DNA of 64,000 nucleotides. Source: Pirellulaceae bacterium. GTDB lineage: Bacteria > Planctomycetota > Planctomycetia > Pirellulales > Pirellulaceae. Numbering within the stretch: the stretch's first letter is position 1; every line of letters begins with the position of its first letter. The notes under the pieces are model-generated. The model had not been told where the DNA came from. It did no database searches and saw nothing but the letters and a program-made list of their open reading frames with translations. Below are positions 1 through 8,323 of the stretch, piece after piece. The position numbers and the translations under genes are program-made. Location: contig JAHDXO010000027.1 of the NCBI GenBank assembly GCA_023382975.1, forward strand, positions 1-64,000, given 5' to 3'.

Positions 1-56
1 TCGGCGACAGCGGCGAAGGCTACAGCGACATCGACGACTTCTTCGCTCAACTGTAA
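1..56 (+). CDS. C-terminus of an upstream gene (partial)
   Basis: The third forward frame is open from the window edge to a TAA at 54-56 and reads GDSGEGYSDIDDFFAQL. An acidic, aromatic C-terminus followed directly by repeat-bearing non-coding DNA fits the end of a real gene, but 17 residues are too few to name a family. The other two forward frames give no plausible protein end here. Confidence 0.45.
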   Translation, partial: GDSGEGYSDIDDFFAQL

Positions 57-76
57 GATAGAAACGTCCCGGAATC

Positions 77-326
77 GGCGAGCGTGGAGGCGTCAGCCCC
101 ACGGTGCATTCCCGCGCGCCGCATTCCACCGGCGGGCTCACGCCCACCGCTCGCCAACCATTCACCGGCGGGCTCACGCCCACCACTCGCCGCAAATTCG
201 CCCGGAAATTGGCGAGCGTGGCGGCGTCAGCCCCACGGTGCATTCCCACTCGCCGCATTCCACCGGCGGGCTCACGCCCGCCGCTCGCCAACCATTCACC
301 GGATGGGCTCACGCCCACCGCTCGTC
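77..326. repeat. Tandem duplication of a GC-rich palindromic intergenic repeat
   Basis: Two units of about 134 bp lie in tandem (from 77 and from 211). Each begins with the same GGCGAGCGTGG.GGCGTCAG sequence. Each then carries two copies of a roughly 29-bp element, CACCGGCGGGCTCACGCCC followed by (A/G)CCGCTCGCC; the four copies lie at about 127-155, 163-191, 260-289 and 296-326. The core GGGCTCACGCCC is nearly self-complementary, so each copy can fold into a short hairpin. The stretch 57-557 otherwise holds no convincing gene; open frames across it are compositional. Elements of this kind are familiar to me from planctomycete intergenic DNA, where they may act as terminators or be non-autonomous repeats. 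Confidence 0.8.
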
Positions 327-458
327 AGTGTTCCTGCGGCCGGCGCTGGCCATCCTCGGGTAGCAGTCTGGCGAGCCTCGGAATCCCCGCTGTGGGTAGA
401 CGCCGGACGTCCGTATCCGCCTTCGCCGTGAATCCTGTCGAATCCTCGGTGCAGCGGC

Positions 459-487
459 TTGACGAACGGCTTCGGCAGGCTTAGGCT
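459..487 (+). promoter_or_regulatory. Possible sigma70-like promoter of the LysR gene
   Basis: TTGACG at 459-464 is followed after 17 bp by TAGGCT at 482-487. The -35 box is good and the -10 box is weak. It lies about 70 bp upstream of the chosen LysR start and just after the repeat region, which is the expected place for a promoter. Confidence 0.3.
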
Positions 488-557
488 TGGATATGCTGTA
501 CTAATGAAAGCTTTCGACTGTATTTCATTTTCTAATAGTTTTCCGCGACGCTCGAAC

Positions 558-1535
558 ATGCACGTCAAGTCCTTGAAAGTGTTCTGCGATGTCGTCGGGC
601 GCCGGAGCTTCTCTTTGGCGGCCTCGGAGAACGGGATGTCCCAATCCGGCGCCAGCCAGATCGTGCATCAGCTCGAAGACAGTTTGGGGGTCCGGCTTAT
701 CGACCGTTCGAAGCGACCGTTTGTGCTGACGGCCGAGGGCGAGGTGTACTACGAAGGTTGCCGCAAGCTGGTGCATCGTTATTCCGCGTTGGTCGACGAG
801 GTGCGAACGTTGCACCAGTACGTTGCCGGCCGAGTGAACGTGGCGTCGATCTATTCGGTCGGCCTCAGTTACGGCAAGGAACTGATCGATCGGTTCACGG
901 AGCAGTTCCCGAAGACGACGGTTCATATCGAGTACCATCACCCAGACCGGGTGTATGAACTGGTGGCCGAGGGGCAAGTGGACATCGGCCTAGTCAGCTA
1001 CGCTCAGTCGAATCGTTCGATTGGTGCGATCCGTTGGCGGGAGGAGCCGATGATTCTGGTGTGTTCGCCCGATCATCCTCTGGCAGCGCGGCGGCGAATC
1101 ACGGCGGCGGAGGTCGACGGACTGCGGGTGATCGGATTCGACCGGGGGTTGCCGATCCGTCGGAACATCGATCGGCAACTGGCGGAATTCGGCATCGAGG
1201 TGGCTGTCGATATCGCCTTTGACAACGTGGACACGATCAAGCGTGCGATCGTGGTGAATACCGGGGCGAGCTTCCTGCCGGCCCCTAGCGTGCAGAGCGA
1301 GCTGTTGGCGGGCGAGATCGTTTCGGTTGAAATCGAGAATGTTTTGTTGACACGGCCGTTGGGGATCATCCATCGCCGCGGCGTGGAACTGGGCCAAACG
1401 GCTCAGCGGTTCATTGAACTGCTCACCGGACCGGCATGCTCTTCGAACGATTTGCCGGGGGCACCGCCTCGGGCGTCTGTTCAAGAAGCGGCCGAAGACA
1501 ACGGGAACCAGGAGATCGAGAGGGTCACGGCGTGA
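558..1535 (+). CDS. LysR-family transcriptional regulator, next to glutamate synthase
   Basis: 325 residues. Residues 1-62 form a typical LysR winged helix-turn-helix (SLKVFCDVVGRRSFSLAA, then SQSGASQIVHQLEDSLG). The remainder is a periplasmic-binding-like effector domain (for example HPLAARRRIT, and NTGASFLPAP near residue 235). Known role of the family: tetrameric DNA-binding activator or repressor responding to a small metabolite. The frame is open 33 codons further upstream, but the ATG at 558 puts the helix-turn-helix at the usual distance from the N-terminus. No strong ribosome-binding site is visible. It lies 93 bp before gltB in the same direction. By analogy with Bacillus GltC (a LysR activator of gltAB) it may control gltBD, possibly from the same transcript. 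The specific target is inference. Confidence 0.9.
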   Translation: MHVKSLKVFCDVVGRRSFSLAASENGMSQSGASQIVHQLEDSLGVRLIDRSKRPFVLTAEGEVYYEGCRKLVHRYSALVDEVRTLHQYVAGRVNVASIYSVGLSYGKELIDRFTEQFPKTTVHIEYHHPDRVYELVAEGQVDIGLVSYAQSNRSIGAIRWREEPMILVCSPDHPLAARRRITAAEVDGLRVIGFDRGLPIRRNIDRQLAEFGIEVAVDIAFDNVDTIKRAIVVNTGASFLPAPSVQSELLAGEIVSVEIENVLLTRPLGIIHRRGVELGQTAQRFIELLTGPACSSNDLPGAPPRASVQEAAEDNGNQEIERVTA

Positions 1536-1628
1536 CGGCTCGAAATGCGCGGCGGCGAGGGTAGACTGAGAATGCCCAGCCGCTTACACACGGCGGCCAG
1601 ATCCCAAGCTAGTTTGGAAGTTGAGGAC

Positions 1629-4600
1629 ATGAAAAGCGACGCAGAACATCCGTTTCCGTCTCCGAGCGGCCTGTACCATCCGGCTTTCGAACACGATAGC
1701 TGCGGTGTCGGTTTTGTCGCTCATATCAAGGGCCATCGCAGCCATCAGATGGTGTTGGACGCCGATCACATCTTGCGGAGGATGAATCATCGCGGCGCCT
1801 GCGGCTGCGAGGCGAACACAGGCGACGGCGCAGGGATCCTGACCTCGCTGCCGCACGAGTTCCTGGTTCGGGTTGCGCGCGAGGATCTGAAGGCCGAATT
1901 GCCCGAACCGGGGCGGTTCAGCGCCGGGTTGGTCTTTCTGCCGACGATCGATGCGGAGCGTCGGCAGTGCAAGCAGGCGGTCGAGCAGATCATTGCCGAG
2001 CAGGGCCAGCGCCTGGTGGGCTGGCGGCGTGTGCCGGTCTGCCCGGACGAAGCCGACATCGGTCCTTCGGCGCGGCGGGCGATGCCGGTGATCGAACAGT
2101 TGTTCATTGCGGCCGGTGGCGACCTGGAGGGCGAGGCCTTCGAGCGTCAATTGTACCTGATCCGCAAGCGGGCCAGTCACCGGCTGCGCAACGACGCAAG
2201 CCTGCAGCAGTCGCTGATGTTCTACATCTGCAGCTTGTCGACCAAGGTGATCGTCTACAAAGGCATGTTGACGCCCGACCAGATGACCCCCTTCTATCCT
2301 GACCTGTTGGACGAGTCGTACACGACGCACCTGGCAATGGTGCATTCGCGGTTCTCGACCAACACGTTTCCCAGTTGGGATCGGGCTCAGCCGAACCGAT
2401 TCATGAGCCACAACGGCGAGATCAACACGCTGCGCGGCAACGTGAACTGGATGCATGCGCGGGAAGGCTTGCTCCGCAGCGAGCGGTTCGGCGACGAGCT
2501 GTCGAAGTTGTTTCCGGTCGCCGAGCCCGAATGCTCGGACTCGGGCACGTTCGACAACGTGCTGGAGTTCCTGCTGATGACGGGGCGCACGCTCCAGGAG
2601 GCCATCATGATGATGATCCCCGAGGCGTGGCAGAAGCACGAAACGATGCCGTACAACAAGCGGTCGTTCTACGAATACCATTCCGCGATGATGGAGCCCT
2701 GGGACGGGCCGGCATCGATCGTCTTCACGGACGGCAAGTACATTGGCGCGGTGCTCGACCGGAACGGCTTGCGTCCCAGCCGCTACTACGTGACGCACGA
2801 CGATCGGGTGATCATGGCCAGCGAGGTCGGCGTGCTGCCCGTCGAACCGGAGAACGTCAAGTACAAGGGCCGCTTGCAGCCGGGGCGCATGTTCCTGGTC
2901 GATTTCGACCAGGGGCGTTTGGTTCCCGACGACGAATTGAAGAACGAACTGGCCGGCCGCCGTCCGTACGCCGAGTGGCTGCGCCGCGGGCGGATGCAGT
3001 TGAACGATTTGCGGCTGACGCACCGGCCTCGCGGCTTCGACCCCGCGACGCTGCTGGAACGCATGCAGGCGTTCGGCTACACCGTGGAAACGCTGCAGTT
3101 CATGCTGCTGCCGCTGGTCCAGCAGGCTCGCGATCCGGTCGGATCGATGGGCAACGATTCGGCGCTGGCCTGTTTGAGCGACAAACCGCGGATGCTGTAC
3201 GACTATTTCAAGCAGTTGTTCGCCCAGGTGACCAATCCGGCGATCGATTCGATCCGCGAAGAGATCGTGATGTCGCTGGAGTGCTACATCGGTCCGGAGC
3301 AAAATCTGCTGGAAGCGACGGAAAAGCACTGCCAGCGGTTGTTGATCCCGCATCCGATCCTGACCAACCAGGAGTTGGCTGCGATCAAGCACCTGGACGA
3401 ACGCGGCTGGAAGACAAAGACGATCGACATCTGCTTTGCCCGTAGCGAGGGTGCGGCGGGTTTGAAGACCGCTCTGGCGCGGATCTGCGAGGAAGCGGAA
3501 GCGGCTATCGACGAGGGCTACAGCCTGGTGATTCTCAGCGATCGGAACGTGTCGGCCCAATCGGTGCCGGTCAGCTCGCTGCTGGCGTGTGGCGCCGTAC
3601 ACCACCACTTGGTCCGGCGGGCGAAGCGTTCGCAGATCGGCATCGTGCTCGAGTCGGGCGAAGCGCGCGAAGTGCATCATCATTGCCTGTTGGTCGGCTA
3701 CGGCGCCGATGCGATCAATCCGTACCTGGCTTTCGAAGCGCTCTGGCAAGCCCGGCGCGACGGCTGGCTGGATCCCCGCAACTATCCCGAGGACGACAAG
3801 ATCGTGTCGGCCTACTGCAAGGGCGTCGCCAAGGGCATGCTCAAGGTCATGGCCAAGATGGGCATCTCGACGTTGCAGTCGTACAAGGGAGCGCAGATCT
3901 TCGAGGCGGTCGGCATTCATGAGGAGGTGATTGACACCTGTTTTGCCGGCACGGCCAGCCGCGTGCGGGGCGTCGATTTCCTGACGTTGGCCGAAGAGAC
4001 CCTGCGGCGCCACGCGTTGGGGTATCCGCTACGGGCCGAGGACCGCCAGCACCATTTGCCCAATCCGGGCGAGTTCCATTGGCGGCCGCAGGGCGAACGC
4101 CACGCCTGGAATCCCGAGACCATCAGCAATCTGCAGATCGCCGCCCGCGGGAACAGCGTCGACGCCTACCGCAAGTTCGCGGAGCATATCGACCACGAAG
4201 CCCGGGCGCGGTGTGCGCTGCGCGGCTTGCTGAAGTTGCGGAAGAACGCCAACGGCGGTCCGATCCCGCTGGACGAAGTCGAGCCGGCTGCGGAGATTGT
4301 GAAGCGGTTCTGCACCGGTGCAATGAGTCTCGGCTCGATTTCGCCCGAGGTACACGAGAGTCTGGCGATCGCCATGAACCGCCTGGGTGGCAGGAGTAAC
4401 ACGGGCGAGGGCGGCGAGGACCCCGAGCGGTTCAAGCCGCTGCCCAACGGCGATTCCCGCCGGTCGTCGATCAAGCAGGTCGCCTCGGGCCGTTTCGGCG
4501 TGACGATCTGGTACTTGACCAACGCGGACGAACTCCAGATCAAGATCTCGCAAGGAGCCAAGCCGGGCGAAGGCGGCGAACTGCCGGGCAAGAAGGTGGA

Positions 4601-6230
4601 CGAGAACATCGCACGCATCCGTTATTCGACACCGGGCGTCGGCTTGATCAGCCCGCCGCCGCACCACGATATCTATTCGATCGAGGATCTTGCGCAACTG
4701 ATCCACGATCTGAAGAACGCGAATCCTTCGGCGCGGATCAGTGTGAAGCTGGTGGCTGAGGTGGGCGTCGGGACCATCGCGGCGGGCGTTGCCAAGGCGC
4801 ACGCCGAACACATCCTGATCTCCGGCGACTCAGGCGGCACGGGCGCTTCGCCGTTGACCAGCATCAAGCACGCCGGCCTGCCGTGGGAACTGGGGATCGC
4901 CGAGACGCACCAGACCTTGGTGATGAACGATCTGCGCAGCCGCGTGGTGCTGCAGACCGACGGCGGCCTGAAGACCGGCCGCGACGTGGTGATCGCCGCG
5001 CTGTTGGGAGCCGAGGAGATGGGCTTCTCGACGGCGCCGCTGATCACGCTGGGCTGCATCATGATGCGCAAGTGCCACTTGAACACCTGTCCGGTCGGCG
5101 TGGCAACGCAGGATCCCGTGCTGCGGCGGAAGTTCTCCGGCAAACCGGAATACGTCGTCAACTATCTGTTCATGGTGGCCGAGGACGCGCGGCGCATCAT
5201 GGCCGATCTGGGGTTCCGCAAAATGGACGAGATGATCGGACGCGTCGACTGTCTGGAAACGGAAGACGCCATCCGGCACTGGAAGGCCGACGGTCTCGAC
5301 CTGACGGCGGTCTTGTCCCCGGCGAAGAAGCCGCACGACCAAGTCCAGGTCCGTGCGATGATCCCGCAAGACCACGGCCTGGAGGAATCGCTCGACATCA
5401 CGCGTCTGGTTCCCTTGGCGGCCCCGGCCTTGGAACGCGGCGACGCGGTCAGCGAGACGCTGCCCATCGCCAACACCAACCGCACCGTCGGCACGATCCT
5501 CAGTCACGAACTGGTCAAGCGGTGGGGCGAGCGCGGACTGCCGTACGACACGATCCACTTCAACTTCCAGGGCACGGCAGGCCAGAGCTTCGGAGCGTTC
5601 TTGGCCGGGGGAATCACGTTGGAACTCGAGGGCGACGCGAACGATTACGTCGGCAAAGGATTGTCCGGCGGCCGGCTGATTGTCTACCCGCCTCGCCGCA
5701 GCATGTTCGTGGCCGAGGAGAACATCCTGGTCGGCAACGTCGTCTTGTACGGCGCCACCGACGGGCGCGCTTTTTTCCGCGGCATGGCGGCCGAACGGTT
5801 TTGCGTTCGCAACAGCGGGGCGTGGGCCGTTGTGGAAGGGGTCGGCGATCACGGCTGCGAGTACATGACCGGAGGCCGGGCCGTGATTCTCGGACGCACC
5901 GGCCGGAACTTCGCCGCCGGCATGTCCGGCGGAATCGCGTACGTGTGGGATGTCGACGGCGATTTCCAACTGAAATGCAACCTGGCCACCGTCGAGTTGG
6001 AGCGAGTCGAGACCGATCAGGATTTGGGCGAGCTGCTGATGCTGATCGAAATGCACTACAAGTACACGCAATCGCCGGTGGCGCAGCGGTTGATCGACGA
6101 CTGGCCGCGGACCGTGCGGAAGAAATTCGTCAAGGTCATGCCGACCGACTACAAACGCGTCCTGGTGGAACGCGCGCTCCACGACGAAGAGGAAGAAGCG
6201 CAGGTCCGCCTGGAAGTATCGAGCCGATAA
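1629..6230 (+). CDS. gltB: Glutamate synthase large subunit
   Basis: 1533 residues, close to the usual length of about 1500. It converts glutamine and 2-oxoglutarate to two glutamates together with GltD, in the cytoplasm. The N-terminal class-II glutamine amidotransferase domain has its nucleophile in DSCGVGFV (Cys25), which implies removal of a 24-residue propeptide. The central domain and the FMN-binding synthase barrel follow (GEGGEDPERF, SGDSGGTGASPL). The 3Fe-4S ligands are seen in CIMMRKCHLNTC, at about Cys1143, Cys1149 and Cys1154. The C-terminal beta-helix has the usual Gly-rich repeats. The ATG at 1629 is preferred over an in-frame start at 1545 because it has a GAGG site just upstream and starts close to the catalytic Cys. 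gltD follows after 34 bp, so the two are probably cotranscribed. Confidence 0.97.
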   Translation: MKSDAEHPFPSPSGLYHPAFEHDSCGVGFVAHIKGHRSHQMVLDADHILRRMNHRGACGCEANTGDGAGILTSLPHEFLVRVAREDLKAELPEPGRFSAGLVFLPTIDAERRQCKQAVEQIIAEQGQRLVGWRRVPVCPDEADIGPSARRAMPVIEQLFIAAGGDLEGEAFERQLYLIRKRASHRLRNDASLQQSLMFYICSLSTKVIVYKGMLTPDQMTPFYPDLLDESYTTHLAMVHSRFSTNTFPSWDRAQPNRFMSHNGEINTLRGNVNWMHAREGLLRSERFGDELSKLFPVAEPECSDSGTFDNVLEFLLMTGRTLQEAIMMMIPEAWQKHETMPYNKRSFYEYHSAMMEPWDGPASIVFTDGKYIGAVLDRNGLRPSRYYVTHDDRVIMASEVGVLPVEPENVKYKGRLQPGRMFLVDFDQGRLVPDDELKNELAGRRPYAEWLRRGRMQLNDLRLTHRPRGFDPATLLERMQAFGYTVETLQFMLLPLVQQARDPVGSMGNDSALACLSDKPRMLYDYFKQLFAQVTNPAIDSIREEIVMSLECYIGPEQNLLEATEKHCQRLLIPHPILTNQELAAIKHLDERGWKTKTIDICFARSEGAAGLKTALARICEEAEAAIDEGYSLVILSDRNVSAQSVPVSSLLACGAVHHHLVRRAKRSQIGIVLESGEAREVHHHCLLVGYGADAINPYLAFEALWQARRDGWLDPRNYPEDDKIVSAYCKGVAKGMLKVMAKMGISTLQSYKGAQIFEAVGIHEEVIDTCFAGTASRVRGVDFLTLAEETLRRHALGYPLRAEDRQHHLPNPGEFHWRPQGERHAWNPETISNLQIAARGNSVDAYRKFAEHIDHEARARCALRGLLKLRKNANGGPIPLDEVEPAAEIVKRFCTGAMSLGSISPEVHESLAIAMNRLGGRSNTGEGGEDPERFKPLPNGDSRRSSIKQVASGRFGVTIWYLTNADELQIKISQGAKPGEGGELPGKKVDENIARIRYSTPGVGLISPPPHHDIYSIEDLAQLIHDLKNANPSARISVKLVAEVGVGTIAAGVAKAHAEHILISGDSGGTGASPLTSIKHAGLPWELGIAETHQTLVMNDLRSRVVLQTDGGLKTGRDVVIAALLGAEEMGFSTAPLITLGCIMMRKCHLNTCPVGVATQDPVLRRKFSGKPEYVVNYLFMVAEDARRIMADLGFRKMDEMIGRVDCLETEDAIRHWKADGLDLTAVLSPAKKPHDQVQVRAMIPQDHGLEESLDITRLVPLAAPALERGDAVSETLPIANTNRTVGTILSHELVKRWGERGLPYDTIHFNFQGTAGQSFGAFLAGGITLELEGDANDYVGKGLSGGRLIVYPPRRSMFVAEENILVGNVVLYGATDGRAFFRGMAAERFCVRNSGAWAVVEGVGDHGCEYMTGGRAVILGRTGRNFAAGMSGGIAYVWDVDGDFQLKCNLATVELERVETDQDLGELLMLIEMHYKYTQSPVAQRLIDDWPRTVRKKFVKVMPTDYKRVLVERALHDEEEEAQVRLEVSSR

Positions 6231-6264
6231 CTGAACGCATGGCGCAAGAAAGGTAGCGCAGGCA

Positions 6265-7833
6265 ATGGGCAAACCAACCGGATTCAAAGAGTATCCCCGC
6301 AAGTCCGTTCCGTACCGGCCGCCGGTCATCCGGATCCAGGACTTCAAGGAGATCTTCACCGATCCCGAAGAGGGCGAGTTGCGCACTCAGGGCGCGCGCT
6401 GCATGGACTGCGGGATTCCCTTCTGCATGTCCTCGTACGGTTGCCCGATCGACAACAAGATCCCGGAGTGGAACGATCTGGTCTACCAGGGACGTTGGCA
6501 CGATGCGCTGGAACGGCTGCTGGAAACCAACAACTTCCCGGAATTCACCGGGCGGGTCTGCCCCGCCCCGTGTGAGGGCGCATGTGTGTTGGGCATCGTT
6601 CAGCCCGCCGTCACGATCAAGAACATCGAAAACGCCATCATCGACCAAGCCTTCGCCGAAGGCTGGATCAAGCCTAATCCGCCCCGCGTTCGCACCGGGA
6701 AGCACGTGGCGATTATCGGGTCCGGGCCAGCCGGCTTGGCGGCGGCCGACCAACTGAACCGGCTGGGTCACGAAGTGACGGTGTTCGAGCGGTCCGACCG
6801 CATCGGCGGGCTGTTGATCTACGGCATCCCGAACATGAAGCTGGACAAAGCCGTTGTCGAGCGGCGGATCAACTTGCTGCGCGAGGAGGGTATCCGCTTT
6901 GTCACCAACACCCATGTCGGCACCAAAGAGGATTTTCCCGCCGGGCACATGACGCGGATCATGGAGGAACACGGCGAGCAGATCCAATACCTGGATCCGC
7001 AGCAGTTGCTGCGCGCACACGATGCGACGCTGCTGGCGACGGGAGCGACCATTCCGCGCGACTTGCGGCTACCGGGGCGCGAGTTGAAGGGAATCTATTT
7101 CGCGATGGACTTCCTGACGCGGAATACGAAGAGCTTGCTCGATTCGAATTTGACCGACGAGATGTACATCGACGCGAAAGGCAAGGACGTGATCGTGATC
7201 GGCGGCGGCGATACGGGAGCGGACTGCATCGGGACGTCGTTGCGTCACGGCTGCCGAAGCGTGATCAATTTCGAGCTGCTCGAACAGCCGCCAACCGAGC
7301 GCGCGGCGAACAACCCCTGGCCCCAGTGGCCGCGGCTGTACCGCCCCGATTACTCGCACGCCGAGAGCAAACAGAAATTCGGCCGCGACCCGCGCGAGTA
7401 CGCAATCATGTCCAAGGAATTCATCGACGACGGACACGGCCATGTCGCCGGAATCAAGACCGTGAACGTCGATTGGTCCAAACCCAACGGCAAGACACCG
7501 TTCAGCGAGGTTCCCGGAACGGAGAAGGTCTGGCAGGCGGATCTTGTGCTGCTGTCACTGGGATTCCTCGGTCCGGAACATACCGTCTCGGACATGCTGG
7601 GAATCCGCTACGACCAGCGAAGCAACTACCGGGCCGACACCGACGACTATGCCACCAGCATCCCTGGACTCTTCGCGGCGGGAGATTGCCGCCGCGGCCA
7701 ATCGCTGGTCGTCTGGGCCATCAACGAAGGTCGCGGCGCCGCCCGCGCCATCGACGAATACCTGACTGGCCGAAACCGTACGCCGGAAGAGGAACAGGAG
7801 GAGGAATTGGAGATCCCCCCGGAGGCCGACTAA
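6265..7833 (+). CDS. gltD: Glutamate synthase small subunit, NADPH/FAD
   Basis: 522 residues. The beta subunit takes electrons from NADPH via FAD and passes them through Fe-S clusters to GltB. The N-terminus carries the Cys-rich Fe-S module (CMDCGIPFC, then GRVCPAPCEGACV). An FAD-binding Rossmann motif follows at about residue 150 (VAIIGSGPAGLAAA), then a second dinucleotide motif (VIVIGGGDTGADC). The conserved C-terminal SIPGLFAAGDCRRGQSLVVWA is intact. It lies 34 bp downstream of gltB with an AAAGGTAG site ahead of the ATG. The last 20 residues are an acidic tail, which is common in planctomycete GltD. Confidence 0.97.
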   Translation: MGKPTGFKEYPRKSVPYRPPVIRIQDFKEIFTDPEEGELRTQGARCMDCGIPFCMSSYGCPIDNKIPEWNDLVYQGRWHDALERLLETNNFPEFTGRVCPAPCEGACVLGIVQPAVTIKNIENAIIDQAFAEGWIKPNPPRVRTGKHVAIIGSGPAGLAAADQLNRLGHEVTVFERSDRIGGLLIYGIPNMKLDKAVVERRINLLREEGIRFVTNTHVGTKEDFPAGHMTRIMEEHGEQIQYLDPQQLLRAHDATLLATGATIPRDLRLPGRELKGIYFAMDFLTRNTKSLLDSNLTDEMYIDAKGKDVIVIGGGDTGADCIGTSLRHGCRSVINFELLEQPPTERAANNPWPQWPRLYRPDYSHAESKQKFGRDPREYAIMSKEFIDDGHGHVAGIKTVNVDWSKPNGKTPFSEVPGTEKVWQADLVLLSLGFLGPEHTVSDMLGIRYDQRSNYRADTDDYATSIPGLFAAGDCRRGQSLVVWAINEGRGAARAIDEYLTGRNRTPEEEQEEELEIPPEAD

Positions 7834-7953
7834 CACAGCCTCGGCATTTGCCACCATCCGAGAATCGGACGCTGTTCGTTCACCGACAATCTTGACCGCT
7901 CAAGAGGCGAACCCGAATGCTCGCCAGTCGGGCCGTGCCCCGATACCGCGCGG

Positions 7954-8184
7954 TCAGGCACGGCTCATCAGCACTTCCACGGAGTTCACGACGAGCAACC
8001 CGCCCGAGACGGCTCGCACCATCTCTTGCGCCAGTTGCTTGTGGTAGAAACTCTTCACGCGTCCCTGGATCACAAGTCGTTCGCCTGACTGCTCGACGTT
8101 CAATGCCCGAAGGGCATGGACGGAACTTTGGAGCAATTCGGATTTGGCTCGCGAAGCAAGATCAGGATCAAGCCCTTCCGTCAT
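7954..8184 (-). CDS. Small BON-domain protein
   Basis: 76 residues. The body matches a BON domain: an N-terminal helix (AKSELLQSSVHALRALNV), then the strand/turn GERLVIQGRVKSFYHKQLAQEMVR, and a final strand LLVVNSVEV. BON domains are thought to bind phospholipid or other ligands and occur in OsmY-like and secretin-associated proteins. There is no signal peptide or membrane segment, so this copy probably stays in the cytoplasm or is recruited to a membrane. It converges on gltD, with a 120-bp gap that holds nothing recognisable. Tiny single-BON proteins recur in planctomycetes; their function is unknown. Confidence 0.8.
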   Translation of the reverse strand: MTEGLDPDLASRAKSELLQSSVHALRALNVEQSGERLVIQGRVKSFYHKQLAQEMVRAVSGGLLVVNSVEVLMSRA

Positions 8185-8323
8185 GACACAGCCCTCCTAT
8201 CATGACCCGACCAGATTTGCCGGAGATAGCGAATCCCTTTGCACGCCTGTCGTTCAGAACAGAACGTTCTTCTTTGTACCGATCCCGGACGAGAAAAGCA
8301 AGTCACCGGTTGTATGCCCGTTC

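Noticed and set aside
84..484. Overlapping Pro/Ser/Arg-rich frames in the repeat region at the left edge
   Set aside because: Created by the tandem palindromic repeat; no start context and no domain.
1584..4013. Long open frame on the minus strand opposite gltB (about 800 codons)
   Set aside because: Antisense shadow of a highly conserved gene. The translation is His/Arg/Gln-rich without domains, as high-GC codon bias produces.
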